DNA of 64,000 bases from Prorocentrum cordatum (Eukaryota; Sar; Dinophyceae; Prorocentrales; Prorocentraceae): the NCBI GenBank assembly GCA_963575745.1, contig CAUYUJ010015947.1, positions 108,501 through 172,500 of the forward strand. Direction: 5' to 3'. The translations under genes and the position numbers were made by a program. This document shows, one piece after another, positions 10,618 to 21,710 of the stretch (its first letter is position 1; the number at the start of each line of letters is the position of its first letter). Below the pieces are notes generated by a model, which was given only the letters and a program-made list of their open reading frames with translations, was not told the origin of the DNA and ran no database searches.

Positions 10618-11697
10618 ATGGCGGTCTTCGTCGTCCGATGTCTCTTGGCCGCTGTCCTGGCCTCCTCGTTTGGAGCGGGCCACGGGCGGGGGTGTCGCGG
10701 GCCGGCGGGCTGCCAGGCGATCAGCACGACTGGCATGCAGGGCGCCCTCGGGATCGATGCCCAGTTGCTCCAGATTGCCGCAGACGCAGAGGAAAATCCG
10801 AGCAGGGCCTTGCTGAGCAGGCGCGTCGCGTTCACGATCGAGCTCGAGATCCGGGGGACCAACAATGGGTTCCCTGGCCAGCTGTCGATTGCGAACGGCC
10901 TGATGTCTGATCTGGAGGCGGAGGCGCAGGCCCACATACGAGCTTGGGACAATACGTTCAGCTCGGCAACGGTGTCTGGCGGCGCCGCTACGGTGATGGC
11001 GTCTCCCGAGAATGGCATTAACCGGGTCTTCGCATTGCTCCCAGTCACCGGAATGCCGTATTTTGCCATGATTTCCAGGTCTGATTTGCAAGCCGACCTC
11101 TTGAATGCCTTCGAGGGCTTGTGGAGGGGCGAGGCAAGGCCTCACCAGTTGTTCATCAGGCAGGGTAACACGCAAGACACGGCAATCAACAGCGATCAGG
11201 CAGTGACTGGCAAAGGAGACCCCCACTTGGTCAACATGCTCGGGCAGCGCTTCGACCTCTACCAGCCGGGCATCCACGTGCTCCTCCAGGTCCCCCGGCG
11301 CGCGAAGCCGCAGGACAGCCTGCTGCGGGTGGAGGCCGACGCGCGGCGCATGGGCGCGGCGTGCGCAGACCTGTACTTTCGGGTCTTGAACATCACGGGC
11401 AGCTTGTCCAACCAGACCGCGGGATTCCAGTACTTCGCGGACAAGGAGCTCGGCAGCCGAGATTGGAGGAAGTTCGGCGCCGTGGACCTCAAGGTGGTTC
11501 GCGGCAGCACCCTGTCAGGCATAGCGTACCTCAACGTGTTCGCGAGGCACCTCGGCAGCTTGGCGTACCCCGTCGGTGGCCTGTTGGGGGAGGACGATCA
11601 CACCGCGGCGGCAACTGCTGGCCCCGAGTGCAGCACAGGTCTGGAGCTCCACTCCCGGCGGCCCGCGGTGGCCTCGTTCGCCATCACCCAGGACTGA
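10618..11697 (+). CDS. Predicted secreted vWD-like (GDPH motif) protein, copy 2
   Basis: A 359-codon intronless frame; the ATG at 10618 is the first in frame after the relic leader. The protein is identical to copy 1 except Leu at residue 10. Signal peptide 1-22, GDPHLVNMLGQRFDL at 200-214 and the two N-glycosylation sequons at 258 and 265 are all kept. The coding and 3' flanking DNA are nearly identical to copy 1 to about 12435, whereas the upstream DNA is identical to copy 3. This points to recombination or gene conversion near the start of the gene. With an exact leader relic and clean upstream region it is the best reference copy. Confidence 0.85.
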   Translation: MAVFVVRCLLAAVLASSFGAGHGRGCRGPAGCQAISTTGMQGALGIDAQLLQIAADAEENPSRALLSRRVAFTIELEIRGTNNGFPGQLSIANGLMSDLEAEAQAHIRAWDNTFSSATVSGGAATVMASPENGINRVFALLPVTGMPYFAMISRSDLQADLLNAFEGLWRGEARPHQLFIRQGNTQDTAINSDQAVTGKGDPHLVNMLGQRFDLYQPGIHVLLQVPRRAKPQDSLLRVEADARRMGAACADLYFRVLNITGSLSNQTAGFQYFADKELGSRDWRKFGAVDLKVVRGSTLSGIAYLNVFARHLGSLAYPVGGLLGEDDHTAAATAGPECSTGLELHSRRPAVASFAITQD

Positions 11698-12754
11698 GGG
11701 GGCCCGGGCTGCCCTCGGCCGCCGCGGAGGTGGGCGCCACGCCCCGCGGCCCGGGAGAGGCTCGGGGGGGGGGCGGCCGAGCTGCGGGGGCGCCCATCCG
11801 AGAGGGGGGTGAGGACCTGGAGGAGGGGAGGAGGCGCGGAGGGCGGGCGGCAGGCGCGGCTCAGTTCAACGGGAGGCCATGCCACGGCCCACCTCCTGGG
11901 CGCCTGCTGGCCAGGGCCACCTCCACTTCTGGAGGAGGAACCTCCCGTCTCCCTTATCGGGCTTGGGCTGAACCTGGCCGGACGACCGCCGTGGCCAGGG
12001 CGGCGGGACGCTTGGCGTGTGCCACAGCGCTGCGTCGAGCTCGCGCCCTGTGGTACGTTCGCCTCTGTTTTAAGGGTCACGATTTATAATGGCGATGGTG
12101 ACATCTATTTTGAAGGGTCACAAGTCTGGCAAACAACGACTTCTGACACGTTTTCAATCGCTTACAAGCGTTGAGGAGCTTGTGTGACACGTTTTCAATC
12201 GCTTCAATAGTGCGCAACGCACTATATGGCTCATGGTCGGTCTCGCGGTGCAGTTCAGTTATCTGCTGCCGCGGCCCAGCTTGCTCACTGCAAGGCTTCA
12301 GCCCCCCCCCCCCCCAGAAAAAAAAGGCAGTCCCAAGACGGCCCAAGAGGTCCCCAAGAGGGCCACAAGACGGTCCAAGAGGGCCCCAAGACGGCCCACG
12401 AGGCGTCCAGACCCGCACAAGACGGCCCCCACGAGGGCGTCAAGACCCGCTTGCCGCCCACACACAAGAGGCGCCCCCAAGCCGGACCCAAAGCGCTTTA
12501 AAGAGGCCACAAGGAGCCCAAATAGAGGTCCCCAAACGGCCCCCCGAGCGGTTCCCCCGATCGCCATCGGTGACAAGGTGGCCCCTGGAGAATCTGGCGT
12601 TCCTCACCAGAGATCGCGCATACCACCAGACGTTCCAACCACCACAATTGGACACCCAAGTGGGTCTCAAGAGTCCCCGAGCTGCCCCAGGAGAGACTAA
12701 TAAGATTATTTCGCACGCCTCAGGCTGAAGACCCCTCCATTCCAGAAGGTAATA
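11698..12754 (+). other. 3' flank of gene copy 2
   Basis: Matches unit 1 to about 12435, including the C-run beside AGAAAAAAAAGG and the first CCAAGACGG repeats. It then diverges (GTCAAGACCCGCTTGCCGCC where units 1 and 3 share another sequence) to about 12754. No gene is seen. Confidence 0.5.
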
Positions 12755-13015
12755 AACACTCTCATCGTCGTCCGCCTCCTCTCCTCCTGGCCTCCTCTCC
12801 TCTCCTCCTGCCTCTCCTCCTCCCCTCCTCCCTTTCCCCTCCTCCTCCGCCCTCCTCCTCTTCCTCATCAGCTCCTCCTCCTACTCCCCCCCTCCTCCTT
12901 GTTCCCATCCTTCTCCTCCTCCTCCTCCTCCTCCTCCCCCCTCCTTCCCCCTCCCCTTTAGCCTCCTCCTCCTCCTCCTTCTCCCCTCCTCCTCGTCCTC
13001 CTTCTCTTCTTTCAC
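12755..13015. repeat. CCT-rich polypyrimidine tract, unit 2
   Basis: Interrupted CCT/CTC repeats at the same place as 5155-5445 but with a different internal order. The flanking sequence rejoins unit 1 at the CGTCCTCCTTCTCTTC stretch. Confidence 0.85.
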
Positions 13016-14093
13016 CCTTGCGCATCTCACCCCTCAACACTTTTTTTCTCTCCCAATTCGAATCCCCTCTCTCTCTTTCCTGCGCCCTCCTCCTCCACGT
13101 CCATATTGCCTCCGCCCTTTTCCTCATCCAACCCTATTCCATACTCACTCCTCGTGTATACCTTCCTCCGTTCCCTCCTTTCTCCAATTTTCTCATCTTG
13201 CCTCCTTGCGGGTTGCACTCGGCAAAGGTCAGGTCCTATAATAATATGTAATAATCTCGTCTGCAACACTTCATTTTGCTCACCCGTCGCTGGCACTTGG
13301 CCAGGTCGGGTTCTGCCGCCTCGTTGCAGACCCAGCCTGGCGTTGGCCGGCTGGGTATGGTTGGTCGCGACACGAACCCCATGGCATCTTACCGTGCGCG
13401 TTCTTTCCGAAACAAAAAAACTTTCTCATCTTGCCTCCTGCCCTCGACCTCGTACATTCGCCCTCCTGCCCCCTCCCTGCTCCTCCCCGCATCGGCAATT
13501 GCCCCTTCATCCCTTCTTCCTCCGCCCTGCCCTTTCCTTCCCTCTCCTTTTCACTTTGCGTCCTTCTGTCCTCCCTCTACCTCCTCCTCCTCCTCCTGCC
13601 CATCCATCTTTCTTTCTGCGTCCGCCTCCTCCCTCCACCGTTCCTCTTCCCCACTCCCCCCTCCACATTTGGCTTCAGCCTTCTTTTCCCGCCTTCCTCC
13701 ACTCTTCCTCGTCCTGCCACCTCCTTCCCTTATCTTGCCTCCTGGAACCACCATCATCTTCCATCCAGGGGTGGACCTAAACGGTGTTTTGGCGATTTCG
13801 TGGGCCGTTTTCGTTTCGACGTCGTTCTGCAGCGGAGGCGAATTCAAGACAAAAAGAGGGAAAACGAAAACAAAACGAAAACAAAAAGCACTGTTTGGGT
13901 CCAGCCCTGCTTCCAGCCGTGCACCAGAAAGCCCGACCCCAAGGGGCCCCAGGCCGCAGCACACGCGCGGGGCACCTGGGGTCCCACCTCTGTGGGTGCC
14001 TCCCCTCCGGGGGGGCCTCCGCAGGGCCTCCCCCGGAGCTGTTCCCCGGGAGGCTGCCCGGAGCTGCGTGCAGGAGTTCCAAGAGAGCCTCCT

Positions 14094-14271
14094 CAGACCT
14101 CCTCGCGCTGTGGAAAAAATCACGACGGGAGGTTTCTCTCTACTTTTGGCCCTTGGGGGCCCTCGCCGGGACTGTCAAAAAACGACTCAGGATGGAAAAC
14201 GGGTCCCGAGGAAGGGGTCCAGACCTTTGGGGGTCGACGTCGCGAAAAAATCACGACGTCGGGGGTCTGGG
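14094..14271 (+). mobile_element. CCCAGACC...GGTCTGGG repeat, unit 2 (uninterrupted)
   Basis: An uninterrupted member from CAGACCTCC to GGGGGTCTGGG. The inner pair TTTTCGCGACG-like and TCACGACGTCGGGG gives it inverted-repeat character. A 3' half copy follows at about 14641-14710 because the block from 14206 is duplicated in tandem. Confidence 0.7.
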
Positions 14272-15038
14272 TCACCACAGTCCCCCAGGAGCCCCCCAGG
14301 CTGCCCCGGGAGGTCTCCAGTAGCACAACGAGGCCCCAAGAAGCCGCCAGAGTGCTAACACGGGACGTCCAAGAGGGCCCGTGTCCAAAGTGTTTGGGCT
14401 CCAAGGGTTTGGGACGCGTGCCTGGGCAATAATTGTCACGGGTAGCGCTTGCCTGTCCCGGCCGCGTGGCCGATGCAGTCTCGCGGTGTCTCTTGCGTGC
14501 TGACATTACGGGGAGTAGTTTGCACCAGTAATTTGCTCAGTGCTTAGGAAGTAGAATCCGCTCAGTGCTTTCGCGGCGTTACGACGGCGGTTGTTGAAGC
14601 ATGCAGTCCGCTCCCATCCTCTCCCTCCCCCATGTTTTCGCCCCGAGGAAGGGGTCCAGACCTTTGGGGGTCGACGTCGCGAAAAAATCACGACGTCGGG
14701 GGTCTGGGTCACCACAGTCCCCCAGGAGCCCCCCAGGCTGCCCCGGGAGGTCTCCAGTAGCACAACGAGGCCCCAAGAAGCCGCCAGAGTGCTAACACGG
14801 GACGTCCAAGAGGGCCCGTGTCCAAAGTGTTTGGGCTCCAAGGGTTTGGGACGCGTGCCTGGGCAGTAATTGTCACGGGTAGCGCTTGCCTGTCCCGGCC
14901 GCGTGGCCGATGCAGTCTCGCGGTGTCTCTTGCGTGCTGACATTACGGGGAGTAGTTTGCACCAGTAATTTGCTCAGTGCTTAGGAAGTAGAATCCGCTC
15001 AGTGCTTTCGCGGCGTTACGACGGCGGTTGTTGAAGCA
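14206..15038 (+). repeat. Two tandem ~430-bp terminal subrepeats, unit 2
   Basis: The block from CCCGAGGAAGGGG through GTTGTTGAAGCATG is repeated at about 14641-15038. The second copy ends at GAAGCATCAGTGC, where the next unit's GC minisatellite starts. These duplicated ends could have fed unequal crossing-over. Confidence 0.75.
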
Positions 15039-16143
15039 TCAGTGCTCCAGCCCGCCCGACCCGAACCGACGCGCCCGTGAGGGCCCGCCCGCCCGACCCG
15101 ACCCGCGCCACCCGTTATGGCCTGCCCGACCGTTCGACCCGCCCCGCTGGTTAGCGCAGTCGCGTGCCAATTCGATGATGCAACATACTTTCATGCCCCT
15201 CCCGCCCGATCCGACGCGACCCGCCCGTTAGGGTCCGCCTGCCCGAACCGACCCGCCCCGCCCGTCAGGGTCCGCCCGACCCGTCCCGCCCCTTTAGGGT
15301 ATTCGCGTGCCAAGTCGATGATGCATTATGTTTTAATGCCCCGCCCGCCCGACCCGACCCGACCCGCCTGTTCGACCCGCCCACCCGGCCCGATCCGACC
15401 CGCCCGTGAGGGTCCGCGCGCCCGACCGACCCGACCCGCCCGTTAGGATACCCGCGTCCCACTTCGAATCTGCGCCACAATTCAATGTCCCGCCCGCCCG
15501 ACCCGACCCGACCCGCCCTCTAGGGTCCGCCCGCCCGACTCGACCCGTCCCGTCCATTAGGGTCCGCCCGCCCGACCCGACCCATCCCGCCCGTTAGGGT
15601 CCGCTCGCCCACCCGACCCGTCCCGCCCGTCAGTCCATTCGGTTGCCAAGTCGGTGATGCATCTTGATGCATCCTGTTTTAATGTCCCGCCCGCCCGACC
15701 CGACCGACCCTCCATCCAGGGTCCGCCCGCCTGACTCGACCTCCGTTCCCGCCCCGTTGGGGGCTTGCCCCGCCCGACCGACCCGACCGCCCGTTAGGGA
15801 TACCCGCGTCCCACTTCGAATCTGCGCCACACTTCAATGTCTCGCCCGCCCGACCCGACCCGACCCGCCCTCTAGGGTCCGCCCGCCCGCCCCGCCCCGC
15901 CCCGCCCGTTAGGGTCCGCCCGCCGGGCCCGACCCGACCTGTCCGTTAGGATTTTCGCGTTCGACATCGATGATGCGCCATACATTAAGGTCCCGCCCGT
16001 CCAACCCGACCCGCCTGCTAGGGCACTCGCGTACCAGCTCGATAATGAGCAATTTGTTCATGTCCCGCCCGCCCGACCCGACCCGCCCGTCAGGGTCCCG
16101 CCCGACCGACCCGAGCCTCCCGGTAGGGACCGCCCGAACGGTC
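15039..16143 (+). repeat. GC-rich CCCGCCCGACCCGACC minisatellite, unit 3
   Basis: Same array type. It retains, at about 15703-15805, a version of the segment missing from unit 2. Confidence 0.9.
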
Positions 16144-16441
16144 CCTCATCCCTCTTTCCATTTCTCATCACTCATCTATGCTACTTCTTCCCATCGCTCA
16201 TCCCTCCCTCCTTCATCCCTCCAACTCTGGGCTCAGAGATGTCCGCACTTGAGGTGATCCGATTTGGTTTGGCCCGTTTTCCCGAGACATCCCTTGTGTT
16301 CAGTAGCATTTGCACGGCGTGTGGCAAGTACAAAGATTTTTTTCTGGGCCGCTTCAGCTGACGATTCTGCATCCTTCTCCTCCTCCCACGTGTTTTCCTT
16401 TGTTGTTTCATAGGTAGAAGGAGAAGGTGCACTCGCGCACA

Positions 16442-17452
16442 CACACGTATGTATGTATGTATGTATGTATGTATGTATGTATGTATGTATGTATGTATGT
16501 TTGTATGTATGTACGTATGTATGTATGTATGTATGTATGTATGTATGTATGTATGTATGTATGTATGTATGTATGTATGTGTGTGTGTATGTATGTATGC
16601 AGGCATGCGTGTATGCATGCATGCATGCATGCATGTATGTATGCATGCATGTATGTATGTATGTATGTATGTGTGTATGGCTGTTTGTATGTATGTATGT
16701 ATGTATGTATGTATGTATGTATGTATGTATGTATGTGTGTATGTATGCATGCATGCATGCATGCATGTATGCATGTATGTATGTAGGTAGGCAGGTATTT
16801 ACACACATTTATATATACACGTATACATACACATATACGTTTGTACATCCATGTACATCTACGAACCATATCTATATATAAAAACTCATACACACAAACA
16901 TGCAGGCATGCATACATGCATTCAGTCAGATATAGGACACACCTTTCTAAATACATACATACATCCATACATCCATACATCCGTTCATACATTCATACAT
17001 GCATGCATACATACATGCAACCATGCATATACGCATACGCACGTGTATGCATATATGCATACAAACATACATGCATGTATGCATGCATGCGCATACATAC
17101 ACACATACATAAACATACATACATACATACATACATACATACATACATACATACATACGTATGTACGTACGTACGTACGTACGTACATACGTACGTACGT
17201 ACGTACGTACATACTATACATCATACATACATACATACACACAATACTACATTCATACATACATACATACACATACATACATCCATAATAACATATATAT
17301 ATATACATTGCATACATACATACAGACAGACAGACAGACAGGCAGGACAGACAGACAGACAGACAGACAGACATACAGACACACATCACACAGACATACA
17401 GACATACAACAGACAGACATAAGACATACAGACATACAGACATACACCGACA
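16442..17452. repeat. (TATG)n ... (CATA)n inverted microsatellite, unit 3
   Basis: Same structure as the other units. The right end (about 17210-17452) has many small deletions relative to unit 2, for example in the CAGA run. Confidence 0.93.
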
Positions 17453-17911
17453 TCGATAAAGATATCATATACCAGGAACCCTGCCCTGGAGGGTCCCGGG
17501 CCGAAGACCACCATGGGGCACTTGAAATACACTAAGTACCCCCCCCGGGGCACCGGGGCTTCCCAGAGCCTCTCCGGAGCTTCCCCGGCCCCCCTCTGAA
17601 GCTTGCGGGTAGGGTCCAATCACAGACGGGACAAGATGGTTTCCGGACAGCCCCAGATGGCGTCAAGGCGGCCCAAGAGACACTACTTACCAGACCACCG
17701 CAACCCAACACGAAGGTCCCAGACCCCCCCATCTTTCGGGTTTGGGGGCGTACAGGTTCCATTATGTTTTCTGGATGGTCCAGAGCGCCCCCCGCTGGAA
17801 GTTGGCAGGCCCAATGGCGACTTCGGGTTGGGTTGGGGTGGCTCGGTGGGTAGTCGAGAAGGCCCCCGAGACGCTCCAAGGCGACCCCAAGAGGATCCCC
17901 GAGAGGGCCCG

Positions 17912-18000
17912 AAGCGGCAAAACTCGTCCCATTCCTTTTGGGGGAAACGCACATTTCCAGCACATTCGCTTTTTGTTCATCTTCGCAGCGTCCAAGACGG
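17912..18000 (+). promoter_or_regulatory. Conserved ~80-bp core upstream of the relic leader, unit 3
   Basis: Identical by eye to 10402-10490. Confidence 0.35.
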
Positions 18001-18031
18001 ACCACGAGGCCCCCAAGACAGTCCCAAGACG

Positions 18032-18060
18032 GCCGTAGCCATTTTGGCTCAAGGCTCAAG
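18032..18060 (+). other. Exact relic dinoflagellate spliced leader, unit 3
   Basis: An exact 22-nt DinoSL (18032-18053) plus the trailing GCTCAAG, as in unit 2. Confidence 0.95.
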
Positions 18061-18127
18061 CCTGCTTGGACCCTGACATCGCATTTTGTATTTGTGTTCC
18101 CTGCACTTCCACTTCGTTCGAGTGGCC

Positions 18128-19207
18128 ATGGCGGTCTTCGTCGTCCGATGTCTCTTGGCCGCTGTCCTGGCCTCCTCGTTTGGAGCGGGCCACGGGCGGG
18201 GGTGTCGCGGGCCGGCGGGCTGCCAGGCGATCAGCACGACTGGCATGCAGGGCGCCCTCGGGATCGATGCCCAGTTGCTCCAGATTGCCGCAGACGCAGA
18301 GGAAAATCCGAGCAGGGCCTTGCTGAGCAGGCGCGTTGCGTTCACGATCGAGCTCGAGATCCGGGGGACCAACAATGGGTTCCCTGGCCAGCTGTCGATT
18401 GCGAACGGCCTGATGTCTGATCTGGAGGCGGAGGCGCAGGCCCACATACGAGCTTGGGACAATACGTTCAGCTCGGCAACGGTGTCTGGCGGCGCCGCTA
18501 CGGTGATGGCGTCTCCCGAGAATGGCATTAACCGGGTCTTCGCATTGCTCCCAGTCACCGGAATGCCGTATTTTGCCATGATTTCCAGGTATGATTTGCA
18601 AGCCGACCTCTTGAATGCCTTCGAGGGCTTGTGGAGGGGCGAGGCAAGGCCTCACCAGTTGTTCATCAGGCAGGGTAACACGCAAGACACGGCAATCAAC
18701 AGCGATCAGGCAGTGACTGGCAAAGGAGACCCCCACTTGGTCAACATGCTCGGGCAGCGCTTCGACCTCTACCAGCCGGGCATCCACGTGCTCCTCCAGG
18801 TCCCCCGGCGCGCGAAGCCGCAGGACAGCCTGCTGCGGGTGGAGGCCGACGCGCGGCGCATGGGCGCGGCGTGCGCAGACCTGTACTTTCGGGTCTTGAA
18901 CTTCACGGGCAGCTTGTCCAACCAGACCGCGGGATTCCAGTACTTCGCGGACAAGGAGCTCGGCAGCCGAGATTGGAGGAAGTTCGGCGCCGTGGACCTC
19001 AAGGTGGTTCGCGGCAGCACCCTGTCAGGCATAGCGTACCTCAACGTGTTCGCGAGGCACCTCGGCAGCTTGGCGTACCCCGTCGGCGGCCTGTTGGGGG
19101 AGGACGACCACACCGCGGCGGCAACTGCTGGCCCCGAGTGCAGCACAGGTCTGGATCTCCACTCCCGGCGGCCCGCGGTGGCCTCGTTCGCCATCACACA
19201 GGACTGA
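18128..19207 (+). CDS. Predicted secreted vWD-like (GDPH motif) protein, copy 3
   Basis: An intact 359-codon frame. Compared with copy 2 it has three amino-acid changes (Ser155Tyr, Ile259Phe inside the N-x-T sequon at 258, which is kept, and Glu343Asp) plus a few silent changes. Signal peptide, GDPH...GQRFDL motif and length are preserved. About 50 bp are deleted just after the stop (19208 on), between CCGGGC-like repeats. The mostly conservative changes and intact frame suggest a functional or recently functional copy. Confidence 0.85.
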   Translation: MAVFVVRCLLAAVLASSFGAGHGRGCRGPAGCQAISTTGMQGALGIDAQLLQIAADAEENPSRALLSRRVAFTIELEIRGTNNGFPGQLSIANGLMSDLEAEAQAHIRAWDNTFSSATVSGGAATVMASPENGINRVFALLPVTGMPYFAMISRYDLQADLLNAFEGLWRGEARPHQLFIRQGNTQDTAINSDQAVTGKGDPHLVNMLGQRFDLYQPGIHVLLQVPRRAKPQDSLLRVEADARRMGAACADLYFRVLNFTGSLSNQTAGFQYFADKELGSRDWRKFGAVDLKVVRGSTLSGIAYLNVFARHLGSLAYPVGGLLGEDDHTAAATAGPECSTGLDLHSRRPAVASFAITQD

Positions 19208-20204
19208 GAGGGACCGGGCGAGGCTCGGGGGGGGGGCGGCCGAGCTGCGGGGGCGCCCATCCAAGAGGGGGGTGAGGACCAGGAGGAGGGGAGGAGGAGC
19301 GGAGGGCGGGCGGCAGGCGCGGCTCAGTTCAACGGGAGGCCAGGCCACGGCCCACCTCCTGGGCGCCGGCTGGCCAGGGCCACCTCCACTTCTGGAGGAG
19401 GAACCTCCCGTTTCCCTTATCGGGTCGGGCTGAACCTGGCCGGACGACCGCCGTGGCCAGGGCGGCGGGACGCTTTGCGTGCGCCACAGGGCTGCGTCGA
19501 GCTCGCGCCCTGTGGTACGTTTCGCCTCTGTTTTAAGGGTCACGATTTATAATGGCGATGGTGACATCTATTTGAAGGTAACAAGTCTGGCAAACAACGA
19601 CTTCTGACACGTTTAATGCTTAACTAGCGTTGGAGCTTGTGTGACACGTTTTCAATCGCTTCAATAGTGCGCAACGCACTATATGGTCATGGTCGGTCTC
19701 GCGGTGCAGTTCAGTTATCTGCTGCGCGGCCCAGCTTGCTCACTGCAAGGCTTCAGCCCCCCCCCCCCCCCAGAAAAAAAAGGCAGTCCCAAGACGGCCC
19801 AAGAGGTCCCCAAGAGGGCCACAAGACGGTCCAAGAGGGCCCCAAGACGGCCCACGAGGCGTCCAGACCCGCACAAGACGGCCCCCACGAGGGCTTCAAG
19901 GCCCAAGGCCGCCCAAGAGGCGCCCCAGCCGGCCCAAAAGCGCTTCAAGAGGGCCCCAAGAGACCCAAAAGAGGTCCCCCAAGCGCCCCCCGAGCGGTCC
20001 TCCGATCGCCATCGGTGCCAAGGTGGCCCCCGGAGCATCCTGGCGGTCTCTAAGAAGCCCCCCAAAGTCCCCCAGGACGCTTCCAACCCCCAATGGACAC
20101 CCAAGTGGTTCTCAAGAGTCCCCCGAGCTGCCCCAGTAGAGACTACAAGATGATTTCTTGCACGCCTGAAATCGAAGACACCTCCATTCCAGAAGGTATT
20201 AAAC
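19208..20204 (+). other. 3' flank of gene copy 3
   Basis: Resembles unit 1, with the post-stop deletion and scattered one-base differences. The 19893-20200 part with the CCAAGACGG minisatellite follows unit 1 rather than unit 2. No gene is seen. Confidence 0.5.
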
Positions 20205-20455
20205 ACTCTTCGTCGTCCTCCTCCTCCCTCTCCTCTCCTCCTCCTCCTCCTCCTCCTCCTCTCCTCCTCCTCCTCATCCTCCTCCTCTTCTCCTTCCTCC
20301 TCCCTCCTCCTCCTCTTCCCCTCCTCCTCCTTCCCCTCCTTCCTTCCTCCTCCTCCTCCTCCTCCTCCTCCCTCCTCCTCCTCCCCCTCCTCCTCCTTCT
20401 CCTCCTCCTCCTCCTCCTTCTCCCCTCCTCCTCGTCCTCCTTCTCTTCTTTCACC
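20205..20455. repeat. CCT-rich polypyrimidine tract, unit 3
   Basis: The third version of the variable CCT/CTC tract. Confidence 0.85.
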
Positions 20456-21532
20456 CTTGCGCATCTCACCCCTCAACACTTTTTTTCTCTCCCAATTCGA
20501 ATCCCCTCTCTCTCTTTCCTGCGCCCTCCTCCTCCACGTCCATATTGCCTCCGCCCTCTTCCTCATCCAACCCTATTCCATACTCACTCCTCGTGTATAC
20601 CTTCCTCCGTTCCCTCCTTTCTCCAATTTTCTCATCTTGCCTCCTTGCGGGTTGCACTCGGCAAAGGTCAGGTCCTATAATAATATGTAATAATCTCGTC
20701 TGCAACACTTCATTTTGCTCACCCGTCGCTGGCACTTGGCCAGGTCGGGTTCTGCCGCCTCGTTGCAGACCCAGCCTGGCGTTGGCCGGCTGGGTATGGT
20801 TGGTCGCGACACGAACCCCATGGCATCTTACCGTGCGCGTTCTTTCCGAAACAAAAAAACTTTCTCATCTTGCCTCCTGCCCTCGACCTCGTACATTCGC
20901 CCTCCTGCCCCCTCCCTGCTCCTCCCCGCATCGGCAATTGCCCCTTCATCCCTTCTTCCTCCGCCCTGCCCTTTCCTTCCCTCTCCTTTTCACTTTGCGT
21001 CCTTCTGTCCTCCCTCTACCTCCTCCTCCTCCTCCTGCCCATCCATCTTTCTTTCTGCGTCCGCCTCCTCCCTCCACCGTTCCTCTTCCCCACTCCCCCC
21101 TCCACATTTGGCTTCAGCCTTCTTTTCCCGCCTTCCTCCACTCTTCCTCGTCCTGCCACCTCCTTCCCTTATCTTGCCTCCTGGAACCACCATCATCTTC
21201 CATCCAGGGGTGGACCTAAACGGTGTTTTGGCGATTTCGTGGGCCGTTTTCGTTTCGACGTCGTTCTGCAGCGGAGGCGAATTCAAGACAAAAAGAGGGA
21301 AAACGAAAACAAAACGAAAACAAAAAGCACTGTTTGGGTCCAGCCCTGCTTCCAGCCGTGCACCAGAAAGCCCGACCCCAAGGGGCCCCAGGCCGCAGCA
21401 CACGCGCGGGGCACCTGGGGTCCCACCTCTGTGGGTGCCTCCCCTCCGGGGGGGCCTCCGCAGGGCCTCCCCCGGAGCTGTTCCCCGGGAGGCTGCCCGG
21501 AGCTGCGTGCAGGAGTTCCAAGAGAGCCTCCT

Positions 21533-21710
21533 CAGACCTCCTCGCGCTGTGGAAAAAATCGCGACGGGAGGTTTCTCTCTACTTTTGGCCCTTGGGGGCC
21601 CTCGCCGGGACTGTCAAAAAACGACTCAGGATGGAAAACGGGTCCCGAGGAAGGGGTCCAGACCTTTGGGGGTCGACGTCGCGAAAAAATCACGACGTCG
21701 GGGGTCTGGG
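21533..21710 (+). mobile_element. CCCAGACC...GGTCTGGG repeat, unit 3
   Basis: Full-length member, as at 14094-14271. It carries TCGCGACGG like unit 1 where unit 2 has TCACGACGG. Confidence 0.7.
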
